Source: Alphaproteobacteria bacterium GWC2_42_16
GTDB taxonomy: Bacteria; Pseudomonadota; Alphaproteobacteria; UBA9655
Assembly: GCA_001767835.1 (NCBI GenBank)
Contig: MEMA01000004.1
Span: 1-34,109 of the forward strand
Reading direction: 5' to 3'
Length of the DNA: 34,109 nt
Within the stretch, counting starts at the first letter, position 1. Every line of letters begins with the position of its first letter. The notes under the pieces are model-generated. The model did not search any database, was not told the origin of the DNA, and was given only the letters and a program-made list of their open reading frames with translations. Of the stretch, positions 1 through 6,753 are shown piece after piece. A program made the position numbers and the translations under genes.

Positions 1-26
1 CTGTTTAACAGGCAGTAGTTAACACT

Positions 27-86
27 AACCGCTTCGAGCGGTTCCTATTCAAACTCCCAGCTATGCTGGGAGTTATTGGCTTTTTT
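27..86 (+). terminator. Tandem hairpins ending in a T-rich tail
   Basis: Two perfect hairpins lie close together. The first has 7-bp arms (27-33 and 37-43) with a 3-base loop. The second has 10-bp arms (52-61 and 65-74) with a 3-base loop, followed by a run of six T at 81-86. This is a good intrinsic terminator for a gene left of the window. The first hairpin may add stability or be part of a small repeat. No coding sequence is visible in 1-100. Confidence 0.75.
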
Positions 87-121
87 GTTTAGAATGAATT
101 TTGATAAAGGAGTTTAGAGGA

Positions 122-358
122 ATGAAATTAGTTCTGTCTACGTTTTTTATAGCTATTATTGTTGCTAGTAACAGCGCGAATTGCGGTTTGTGTCCGCCCG
201 CTGGACTGCCTGATTATCCAAATTATTGTTTTCCTAGTGCTTGCTGCGTGACAAGCGCTCACTGTTGCTTTTGGAATTCATGTTGTGACAATATAACTGG
301 TAATAAGGTAGAAGGCATAAGTATAAGTCAACAAGCACAAAAGCAAATTGTTAAATAA
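122..358 (+). CDS. Small secreted cysteine-rich protein, unknown family
   Basis: This 78-residue protein begins at ATG 122, behind an AAGGAG/AGAGGA ribosome site. An in-frame TTG at 101 would add seven residues and is less likely. The N-terminus is a short Sec signal peptide with a hydrophobic core, probably cleaved near residue 20. The mature part carries nine cysteines, including three CC doublets and a C-G-L-C start, within about 40 residues. The C-terminal 20 residues are polar and Cys-free. It follows a terminator and so is probably transcribed alone. I do not recognise the family. The disulfide-rich composition suggests a periplasmic or exported peptide, which is inference only. Confidence 0.7.
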   Translation: MKLVLSTFFIAIIVASNSANCGLCPPAGLPDYPNYCFPSACCVTSAHCCFWNSCCDNITGNKVEGISISQQAQKQIVK

Positions 359-511
359 ATACGGATTCAGGTTTTTGATGCTAAAAAAGCAGCTAAGTTA
401 AACATTCAACGAGATATGATGATAATTCCTGCTTTGGAGTGCCTTAAACTTATTCAGAACATAAGGTTATCTAACTAACCTCAGTTGGATAAGGAGAAGA
501 TAGTATAAGGT
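359..511. other. Intergenic stretch without a recognised gene
   Basis: The frame of the preceding gene stays open past its TAA from 359 to a second TAA at 476-478. It encodes a plausible-looking 39-codon tail that includes an ATG-ATG at 416. No ribosome site or family resemblance was found, so it is left unannotated. It could be a decayed remnant or chance. Confidence 0.4.
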
Positions 512-565
512 CGTCATTACTTACTTCTCCACCCCTTTGAGGGTGGTGAGTTGCTCGCAATGACG
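512..565. repeat. Short palindromic repeat element (REP/MITE-like)
   Basis: A 54-base element is bounded by CGTCATT (512-518) and its exact inverse AATGACG (559-565). Inside is a G/C-rich hairpin between 527-534 and 541-550, with a short bulge and a six-base loop. Elements starting with the CGTCATTGCGAGC-type sequence (read on the minus strand here) are common dispersed palindromes in alphaproteobacterial endosymbiont genomes. Only this copy is clear in the window, so repeat status rests on its structure and general knowledge. It lies between the convergent ends of the small secreted gene and rph. Confidence 0.5.
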
Positions 566-624
566 GAATCTACTATTTTTAAGCAAGAAAATTTGAAGCT
601 TATCCAAAACAGGTTAACTAAGCT

Positions 625-1341
625 CTATATCCCCAACGCCTCCCGTTGCAGGGCCGTAATTTCCTTAATTCCAAGGCGTGCTAAGGTCATCATATCCTGC
701 AGAGCTTTCTCCTCAAAGGGCGCGCCTTCCGCTGTGGTTTGGACTTCAATAATGCCTCCGTCATTTGTAAGAACAAAATTAGCATCTGCTTGAGCTGAGC
801 TATCTTCGATATAATCTAGATCCAGCATAGGCACTCCTTCTACAATGCCACAGGAGACAGCAGCTACTTGATGAGATAGAGGTAACTTTTCGATCTTCTC
901 TTTTTCAACAAGGGTTTGTAGAGCCCGATATAAGGCTACATAAGCTCCAGAAATAGCTGCCGTACGTGTTCCCCCATCAGCTTGTAAGACATCGCAATCT
1001 ATGGTGATTTGTCTCTCACCGAGAACACTTAGGTCAACAACTGACCGCAAAGCCCGTCCAATCAAACGTTGGATTTCTTGAGTACGACCGCTTTGCTTTC
1101 CACGAGCAGCTTCCCGATCCACGCGCAAATGGGTTGAGCGGGGTAACATGCCGTATTCCGCTGTGATCCAGCCCATTCCCTTATTCCTTAAAAAAGGAGG
1201 TACCTTTTCCTCTAAAGAGGCTGTGCAGAGAACATGTGTATCCCCAAACTTCGTCAAACAGGAGCCTTCTGCATGCTTTGCAAAGCCTACCTCAAAGGAA
1301 ATAGGGCGTAATTCATCTGGACGACGACCCGAATTTCTCAT
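625..1341 (-). CDS. rph: Ribonuclease PH
   Basis: RNase PH is a phosphate-dependent 3'-5' exoribonuclease that trims tRNA and rRNA precursors. The family signature is clear throughout: an N-terminal M-R[11 protein letters not shown], G-x-T-x-V-L-C-T-A-S near residue 40, the R[14 protein letters not shown] segment, and [14 protein letters not shown] with its phosphate and metal-binding residues. The start at 1341 is chosen because it matches the usual N-terminus and has an AGGAGA site upstream. An ATG at 1371 has no ribosome site. The 238-residue length is normal. It is divergent from hrcA, a common alphaproteobacterial arrangement. Confidence 0.95.
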   Translation of the reverse strand: MRNSGRRPDELRPISFEVGFAKHAEGSCLTKFGDTHVLCTASLEEKVPPFLRNKGMGWITAEYGMLPRSTHLRVDREAARGKQSGRTQEIQRLIGRALRSVVDLSVLGERQITIDCDVLQADGGTRTAAISGAYVALYRALQTLVEKEKIEKLPLSHQVAAVSCGIVEGVPMLDLDYIEDSSAQADANFVLTNDGGIIEVQTTAEGAPFEEKALQDMMTLARLGIKEITALQREALGI

Positions 1342-1362
1342 AAAAGATTCTCCTATGACTGA

Positions 1363-1391
1363 TTGACGCATGTCACCGTCATTACTACATT
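1363..1391 (+). promoter_or_regulatory. Candidate sigma-70 promoter of hrcA operon
   Basis: TTGACG (1363-1368) and TACATT (1386-1391) are separated by exactly 17 bases in the rph-hrcA intergenic space. The expected transcript start near 1398 would leave only a very short leader before hrcA. No CIRCE operator (TTAGCACTC-N9-GAGTGCTAA type) overlaps it. Confidence 0.45.
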
Positions 1392-1412
1392 TCAGGTAAG
1401 GTGAAAAGAGTT

Positions 1413-2459
1413 ATGACAAAATTAGAGGAATTAGATAAAAGATCTCGCGAGGTGTTTCGCCATCTTGTGGATGCTTATGTCGAAACAGGAGAGCCTGTTG
1501 GATCAAAATTTTTATCGGGTCGCTTGGATACCTCCCTCTCCCCTGCCACCATCCGCAATGTTATGGCTGACTTGGAGGCTGCTGGTTTTTTATATGCTCC
1601 TCATACATCAGCAGGGCGCCTTCCTACAGAAGCGGGATTGCGTCTTTTTGTACATGGGCTTTTAGAGCTGGGAGATCTTTCTCCGCAAGAACAAAAAGAA
1701 ATTGATCAACTTTGTAAAGACAAAAATAAGAACCAATCTGAACTTTTAGAAGAAGCCACTAAAGCCCTTTGTGGCTTGAGTCATTGTGTTGGCCTTGTAT
1801 TGGCTCCGAAAGCTGAATCCCTTTTAAAGCATGTTGAATTTGTTAACTTAAGCCCAGGCCGCGTTCTTGTGATACTCATTACTGAAGAAGGACTTGTGGA
1901 AAATCGTATTATCGAAGTTCCTCTTGGCATCCCTCCGTCAAGCTTTATTGAAGCAGGGAACTACTTAAACAACAGACTCGCGGGGAAAACGTTGTATGAA
2001 GCCAAAACTCAAATCTTAGGGGAATTAGAATATAATCGAACTCAATTAAATGCCCTTTCTGCAGAGGTTGTGGAAAAGGGGCTTGCTATATGGGCTGGGA
2101 AAGGAACCGCCACATCTCTCATCATTCGGGGGCAATCGAACCTTTTACAAGATGTGCGCCATATGGACGAGCTCAATCGCATTCGCAATCTTTTTCAAGC
2201 CCTGGATACACAAGCAGAACTCGTGGAATTACTCGACGCCGCTATTATAGCGGAAGGTGTTCAAATTTTTATTGGAGCTGAAAACGAACTCTTTGCCTAT
2301 TCTGGGTGTTCACTCATCGTATCGCCTTACTCAGCCGATGAAGGACGGATTGTCGGGGCCGTAGGTGTCATAGGCCCCTCACGCTTAAATTATAGCCGCA
2401 TCATCCCTATGGTCGATTACACTGCAAAACTCATTAGCAAAACGATAGGTAAATCATGA
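1413..2459 (+). CDS. hrcA: Heat-inducible transcription repressor HrcA
   Basis: HrcA represses chaperonin operons by binding the CIRCE operator. The N-terminal winged helix is recognisable: E-L-D-K-R-S-R-E-V-F, then E-T-G-E-P-V-G-S-K, then S-P-A-T-I-R-N-V-M-A-D-L-E-A-A-G and the wing Y-A-P-H-T-S-A-G-R-L-P-T. GAF-like and dimerisation parts follow, ending with the conserved G-R-I-V-G-A-V-G-V-I-G-P-S-R-L-N-Y region. About 348 residues is typical. The start could be ATG 1413 or GTG 1401 (four residues longer). Neither has a strong ribosome site, and the predicted promoter favours 1413. The stop overlaps the grpE start as ATGA, so the two are translationally coupled. The target CIRCE sites must lie elsewhere, for example at groESL. 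Confidence 0.93.
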   Translation: MTKLEELDKRSREVFRHLVDAYVETGEPVGSKFLSGRLDTSLSPATIRNVMADLEAAGFLYAPHTSAGRLPTEAGLRLFVHGLLELGDLSPQEQKEIDQLCKDKNKNQSELLEEATKALCGLSHCVGLVLAPKAESLLKHVEFVNLSPGRVLVILITEEGLVENRIIEVPLGIPPSSFIEAGNYLNNRLAGKTLYEAKTQILGELEYNRTQLNALSAEVVEKGLAIWAGKGTATSLIIRGQSNLLQDVRHMDELNRIRNLFQALDTQAELVELLDAAIIAEGVQIFIGAENELFAYSGCSLIVSPYSADEGRIVGAVGVIGPSRLNYSRIIPMVDYTAKLISKTIGKS

Positions 2460-3004
2460 CAAAGAAAGAAAAAACTCATCCTGAAGTAGAAGAAGAAACT
2501 CAAAAAACTCTCTCCAAAGAAGAAGAGCTTCAAGAAGAAATCGAAAAACTGAAAGATAAATTTTTGCGGACCAGTGCCGAGCTGGAGAATTACCGCAAAC
2601 GGGCTGAAAAAGAGCGTGAAGAAACGACTAAATATGCAATTTCTACCTTTGCCAGAGAGTTACTTTCGGTTGCAGATAATTTAAGGAGAGCAGTTGAAAG
2701 TGTTCCCGAAAAACATGACAGCCCGGAAAAGCTTTTGCACAGCCTGATGGAAGGGGTTGAAATTACGGAAAAAGAGCTCCTTTCTGTCTTTCACAAGCAT
2801 TCTATTGAGAAAATAGATCCCTTAGGGAAGCCCTTTGATCACCATTTCCATCAAGCCATGTTTGAACAAGAAGATAAAGATCAACCTCCAGGGACAGTTG
2901 TTCATGTGCTGCAGGTCGGTTATCGACTTCATGGGCGTCTCTTGCGTCCGGCTCTTGTGGGAGTCGTAAAAGGGAAAAAATCTGACCCCATTGAAACCCC
3001 TTAA
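2456..3004 (+). CDS. grpE: Nucleotide exchange factor GrpE
   Basis: GrpE releases ADP from DnaK. This 182-residue protein has a highly charged N-terminal tail, the long dimerising helix containing L-R-T-S-A-E-L-E-N-Y-R-K-R (about residues 36-50), and the family motif around A-D-N-L-R-R-A. The C-terminal beta-wing is preserved, with F-D-P-x-H-x-A-type sequence (F-D-H-H-F-H-Q-A) and G-Y-R-L-H-G-R-L-L-R-P-A-L-V-G-V. Length is normal. It starts inside the hrcA stop codon and is followed 56 bases later by dnaK. That gap holds a small hairpin (arms 3008-3013 and 3023-3028) that could attenuate or process the transcript. Confidence 0.95.
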   Translation: MTKKEKTHPEVEEETQKTLSKEEELQEEIEKLKDKFLRTSAELENYRKRAEKEREETTKYAISTFARELLSVADNLRRAVESVPEKHDSPEKLLHSLMEGVEITEKELLSVFHKHSIEKIDPLGKPFDHHFHQAMFEQEDKDQPPGTVVHVLQVGYRLHGRLLRPALVGVVKGKKSDPIETP

Positions 3005-3060
3005 ATCTCTTCCTACATACAGGGAAGATTAATTTTACCTAAGAATAGAAAGAGGAAAAA

Positions 3061-5010
3061 ATGAGTAAAGTAATTGGAATAGATCTTGGTACGACAAATT
3101 CCTGCGTTGCGATTATGGATGGAAAAGACGCCCGGGTTATTGAAAACACGGAGGGCGCTCGTACGACCCCTTCTATGGTGTCTTTTACAAGCAACGGTGA
3201 ACGCCTCGTTGGCCAAGCTGCAAAACGCCAAGCCGTTACGAATCCCGAAAACACACTCTTTGCCATCAAGCGCCTCATTGGGCGTCGCTATGACGATCCA
3301 ATGACCAAAAAGGACAAAGACCTTGTCCCTTACAAAATCGTAGATGCTGAGAATGGAGATGCGTGGGTTGAAGCCGAAGGCAAGAAATTCAGCCCCAGCG
3401 AGGTCAGTGCTTTTATTCTTCAAAAGATGAAGGAAACAGCAGAAAACTTCCTTGGAGAAAAAATAACCCAAGCGGTTATCACCGTTCCTGCTTACTTTAA
3501 TGATTCGCAACGTCAAGCTACAAAGGACGCCGGCAAAATTGCGGGCCTTGAGGTTTTGCGTATTATCAACGAACCCACAGCAGCAGCGCTTGCTTATGGC
3601 CTTGAGAAAAAAGAAGGCGAAGTGATCGCGGTCTATGACCTTGGTGGTGGAACCTTCGATGTTTCCATTTTGGAAATTGGGGATGGTGTTTTTGAAGTGA
3701 AATCCACTAATGGCGATACCTTCTTAGGAGGCGAGGATTTTGACCAACGCATTGTCGAATACCTGGCGGACGAGTTTAAAAAAGAGCAAGGCATTGACCT
3801 TCGCAAGGATAAGCTTGCTCTTCAACGGCTAAAGGAAGCTGCCGAGAAAGCAAAAATTGAACTCTCCAGCTCCCTACAAACGGATGTGAATCTTCCGTTT
3901 ATCACGGCAGATGCCTCAGGTCCAAAACACTTAAACATTAAATTGACCCGCGCAAAGCTTGAAAGTTTGGTTGATGACCTTATCACCCGCACCATTGGTC
4001 CTTGTAAAGCTGCCCTTAAGGATGCCGGCCTTGCTCCCGATAAGATTGATGAGGTGATTTTGGTCGGTGGCATGACCCGTATGCCGAAAGTTATTGAAAC
4101 CGTACAAAAATTCTTCGGAAAAGATCCACACCGTGGCGTGAATCCAGATGAGGTTGTGGCCTTGGGCGCTGCCATACAGGGCGGTGTTTTGCGCGGAGAA
4201 GTGAAAGATGTCCTTCTCCTCGACGTGACCCCACTTTCTTTGGGCATTGAAACCTTGGGCGGTGTTTTCACCCGTCTTATTGAAAGAAACACCACCATTC
4301 CCACGAAAAAGGGACAAACGTTCTCAACGGCCGATGACAATCAAACAGCGGTCACTATTCGTGTGTTCCAGGGGGAGCGCGAAATGGCAGCGGACAACAA
4401 ACTCTTGGGTCAATTTGACTTGATGGGTATTCCTGCTGCTCCTCGTGGCGTACCGCAAATTGAGGTTACCTTCGACATTGACGCAAACGGTATTGTGCAT
4501 GTCTCGGCTAAGGATAAGGCCACGGGTAAAGAACAACAAATCCGCATTGAGGCCTCTGGCGGTCTCTCGGACGAAGACATCCAAAAGATGGTGAAAGACG
4601 CAGAAGCTCACTCCAGTGAAGACAAGGAGCGCCGAGAACTCGTTGAGATTCGCAACCATGCGGAAGCCCTTATTCACACTACAGAAAAGACTTTGGCGGA
4701 AAACAAGGATAAGATTCAACCAACAGATCGTGAGAAGATTGAAACAGCTATCAAGGAGCTGAAGGAGTCCTTAGAATCTACGGACAAGTCGCTCATTAAA
4801 GGAAAAACAGAAGCCCTTACATTAGCCTCTATGTCCCTCGGCGAAGCTCTTTATAAGGCCAGCCAAGAAGGCGCTCAAGAAGACACCTCCTCCGAAATCC
4901 CCGATGAATCGGAAAAGGTAAACAAGCAAGACATCGTTGACGTTGACTTTGAAGAAGTTGATGGGGATAAGAATGATAATGGTAAAAACAATGAGAAGAA
5001 AAAGAAATAG
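3061..5010 (+). CDS. dnaK: Molecular chaperone DnaK (Hsp70)
   Basis: DnaK is the ATP-dependent chaperone that binds exposed hydrophobic segments in partnership with DnaJ and GrpE. The ATPase domain begins with [12 protein letters not shown] and contains the phosphate motif [11 protein letters not shown] near residue 195. The linker [16 protein letters not shown] leads to the substrate-binding domain and helical lid. The usual acidic tail is present (D-V-D-F-E-E-V-D) but is extended by an Asn/Asp/Lys-rich stretch ending in four Lys. The AAGAGG site just upstream supports ATG 3061. At 649 residues it is about the normal length. It is followed by a perfect palindrome before dnaJ. Confidence 0.98.
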   Translation: MSKVIGIDLGTTNSCVAIMDGKDARVIENTEGARTTPSMVSFTSNGERLVGQAAKRQAVTNPENTLFAIKRLIGRRYDDPMTKKDKDLVPYKIVDAENGDAWVEAEGKKFSPSEVSAFILQKMKETAENFLGEKITQAVITVPAYFNDSQRQATKDAGKIAGLEVLRIINEPTAAALAYGLEKKEGEVIAVYDLGGGTFDVSILEIGDGVFEVKSTNGDTFLGGEDFDQRIVEYLADEFKKEQGIDLRKDKLALQRLKEAAEKAKIELSSSLQTDVNLPFITADASGPKHLNIKLTRAKLESLVDDLITRTIGPCKAALKDAGLAPDKIDEVILVGGMTRMPKVIETVQKFFGKDPHRGVNPDEVVALGAAIQGGVLRGEVKDVLLLDVTPLSLGIETLGGVFTRLIERNTTIPTKKGQTFSTADDNQTAVTIRVFQGEREMAADNKLLGQFDLMGIPAAPRGVPQIEVTFDIDANGIVHVSAKDKATGKEQQIRIEASGGLSDEDIQKMVKDAEAHSSEDKERRELVEIRNHAEALIHTTEKTLAENKDKIQPTDREKIETAIKELKESLESTDKSLIKGKTEALTLASMSLGEALYKASQEGAQEDTSSEIPDESEKVNKQDIVDVDFEEVDGDKNDNGKNNEKKKK

Positions 5011-5020
5011 TTCAAAGATT

Positions 5021-5047
5021 GGGTCCCGCGATCAAGTCGCGGGACCC
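5021..5047. repeat. Perfect palindrome between dnaK and dnaJ (dispersed-repeat type)
   Basis: Perfect 11-bp arms (5021-5031 and 5037-5047) flank a five-base centre. The sequence contains CCCGCGA-TCAAG-TCGCGGG. Palindromes with this GTCCCGCGACTTGATCGCGGGAC-type core are abundant dispersed elements in several alphaproteobacterial genomes, including intracellular ones. There is no T tract, so it is not a classical terminator, though it may stabilise the upstream dnaK mRNA end. It is much more GC-rich than its surroundings, which suggests an inserted element. Confidence 0.6.
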
Positions 5048-5094
5048 AGGGTCATTGAGACTGGGGCTCCTCTCCTTCAATTGAGTAGTTAGAA

Positions 5095-6243
5095 ATGGCA
5101 AAACAAGATTTTTATGAGCTCTTAGGCATTCCCCGCTCAGCAAAAGCGGATGAGATTAAAAAAACTTATCGCAAGCTTGCAATGAAGTATCATCCCGATA
5201 AAAATCCTGGAGACAAGGAAGCCGAGAAAAAGTTTAAGGAAATCAGTGAAGCCTATGACGTCTTAAAGGATGACAAAAAGCGCGCTCTTTATGACCAAGT
5301 GGGGCACGCCGCTTTTAATGGAGGTATGGGTGCTGGCGCTCCCCACGGAGGCTTTTACCAAGGAGATTTTGATTTTCAATCCTCAGGCTTTGGCAATATC
5401 TTTGACGACATGTTTAGTGAATTTATGGGAGGCCGCGCCCAACAAGCAGAGGCCTCTCGAAGAGGCGCTGATCTTCGTTATAACATGGAAATTTCCTTAG
5501 ATGAAGCCTTTCGCGGAATTAAGAAGAACATCAAAATTCCCTCAAATGCTAAATGTGAAACCTGTCATGGCTCTGGAGCTACTGAGGGGACAAAGCCTGA
5601 AACCTGCCCCACCTGCCACGGCAATGGAAAAATTCATGCCCGACAAGGCTTTTTCACAATTGAGCGCACCTGCTCTCATTGCCATGGACTAGGAGAAATT
5701 ATTCGCGTTCCTTGCAAAACTTGTCATGGTTCGGGACGCATCCGGAAAGAGAAAACAATCGCCGTCAATATTCCCGCTGGCATTGAAGAAGGGGCCCGCA
5801 TTCGCCTTGCCGGTGAAGGCGAAGCAGGCTTACGAGGCGGCATCAATGGAGATCTTTATATCTTCCTCCATATTAAGCCCCACAAGTTCTTTCACCGGGA
5901 GGGCACGAACATTTTCTGCCAAGTTCCCATTTCTATGGCCACAGCTAGCCTTGGGGGCGAAATTGAAGTCCCTGCTATTGATGAGCATTCCGCGCGGGTT
6001 AAGGTTCCAGCTGGCACCCAATCGGGAAAGCAATTCCGCCTCAAGGGCAAAGGCATGTCCATCTTACGTTCCTCAGGACGTGGAGATATGTATATTCAAA
6101 TCCAAGTGGAAACGCCTATTAATTTGAGCAAGCGGCAAAAAGAGATTTTGGAAGAGTTTCGAGCCCTTGAGGAAAAGTCCCATTCAAGCCCCCTCTCAGA
6201 GGGCTTCTTTGCTAAGATCAGGGATTTCTGGGATAAAAGGTAA
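5095..6243 (+). CDS. dnaJ: Chaperone protein DnaJ (Hsp40)
   Basis: DnaJ delivers substrates to DnaK and stimulates its ATPase. The J domain occupies about residues 1-70, with Y-H-P-D-K-N containing the essential HPD. A Gly/Phe-rich linker follows (about 75-115). The zinc region has all four CxxCxGxG repeats: [24 protein letters not shown] and C-K-T-C-H-G-S-G. The C-terminal substrate-binding domains end near residue 355. At 382 residues it is a complete type I DnaJ. The 84-base gap from dnaK holds only the palindrome, so dnaK-dnaJ is probably one transcript. Confidence 0.97.
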   Translation: MAKQDFYELLGIPRSAKADEIKKTYRKLAMKYHPDKNPGDKEAEKKFKEISEAYDVLKDDKKRALYDQVGHAAFNGGMGAGAPHGGFYQGDFDFQSSGFGNIFDDMFSEFMGGRAQQAEASRRGADLRYNMEISLDEAFRGIKKNIKIPSNAKCETCHGSGATEGTKPETCPTCHGNGKIHARQGFFTIERTCSHCHGLGEIIRVPCKTCHGSGRIRKEKTIAVNIPAGIEEGARIRLAGEGEAGLRGGINGDLYIFLHIKPHKFFHREGTNIFCQVPISMATASLGGEIEVPAIDEHSARVKVPAGTQSGKQFRLKGKGMSILRSSGRGDMYIQIQVETPINLSKRQKEILEEFRALEEKSHSSPLSEGFFAKIRDFWDKR

Positions 6244-6299
6244 AACGAGACATTTCCTTGCCTTTAATCCAAATAAAATGTTCATTTTTTTAAAATCAA

Positions 6300-6325
6300 T
6301 TGCTTTATATAATATATGCTAGTAT
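6300..6325 (+). promoter_or_regulatory. Candidate promoter region of the HU gene
   Basis: A very AT-rich stretch contains a TTGCTT (6300-6305) and, 17 bases later, TATCCT (6323-6328). It also has a perfect TATAAT (6308-6313) and an extended -10-like TGC-TAGTAT (6317-6325). Which combination is used cannot be decided by eye, but a promoter here is likely because HU has its own terminator and the gap after dnaJ is about 140 bases. Confidence 0.35.
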
Positions 6326-6386
6326 CCTTAACGAGTCCTGATTCATTAAGGAAATTAACCTAACATAAAACATGAAGGGAAAAAAA

Positions 6387-6659
6387 ATGACAAAAAGTGA
6401 GTTGATTGCAATGGTTGCAAAGAAAGCCGGATTAAAAAACAAAGAAGCCTCGAAAGCGGTTGAGGGCGTTCTTGAATCCATTGTAAGAACCGTTGCAAAA
6501 GGAAATGACGTACGTCTTGTCGGTTTTGGAACATTTACACTTGCAAAACGAGCAGCGCGTAACGGTCGTAATCCAAGAACAGGGGCTCCCCTTAAAATTC
6601 CAGCAATGAAAGTGCCACGTTTTAGAGCAGGCAAGGAATTTAAAAAAGCTGTATCGTAA
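6387..6659 (+). CDS. hup: HU family DNA-binding protein
   Basis: HU-type proteins bend and compact DNA as dimers. The 90-residue protein starts M-T-K-S-E-L-I and has the helical dimerisation part followed by the signature G-F-G-T-F. The DNA-clasping arm is R-N-G-R-N-P-R-T-G-A-P-L-K-I-P, ending F-R-A-G-K-E-F-K-K-A-V. The start at 6387 fits the family N-terminus and the AAGGGA site six bases upstream; an ATG at 6372 would add five residues. Flanking promoter-like sequence and a strong terminator make it a single-gene transcript. The symbol is generic, since HU and IHF-like paralogues are not separable without alignment. Confidence 0.93.
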   Translation: MTKSELIAMVAKKAGLKNKEASKAVEGVLESIVRTVAKGNDVRLVGFGTFTLAKRAARNGRNPRTGAPLKIPAMKVPRFRAGKEFKKAVS

Positions 6660-6688
6660 GAAGCTTTATATACCTTTAAACTTCTATA

Positions 6689-6730
6689 GAACCGCCTTGA
6701 TAGCTTATACTATTTGAGCGGTTCTTTTTT
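6689..6730 (+). terminator. Intrinsic terminator of the HU gene
   Basis: GAACCGC (6689-6695) pairs perfectly with GCGGTTC (6718-6724). The stem continues imperfectly inward to a GATAG/CTAT pairing with loop around 6704-6709, and a run of six T follows directly (6725-6730). Confidence 0.85.
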
Positions 6731-6753
6731 ACTACGCATGTATTGGGAAGCCT

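Noticed and set aside
359-478. In-frame continuation of 39 codons after the stop of the first small secreted gene, including an internal ATG-ATG
   Set aside because: No ribosome site, no recognisable family, and an open stretch this short can occur by chance; noted only as a possible remnant.
3008-3028. Hairpin between grpE and dnaK considered as a terminator or CIRCE site
   Set aside because: Only a six-base stem, no proper T tract, and the arms do not match the CIRCE consensus; mentioned under grpE as a possible processing or attenuation structure.
3013-3516. Minus-strand open frame of 167 codons opposite dnaK
   Set aside because: Lies opposite the strongly conserved dnaK sequence with no ribosome site or family resemblance; an antisense shadow.
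3822-4340. Long minus-strand frame opposite dnaK
   Set aside because: Same reason: codon structure of dnaK generates the antisense open frame, and the translation has no domain features.
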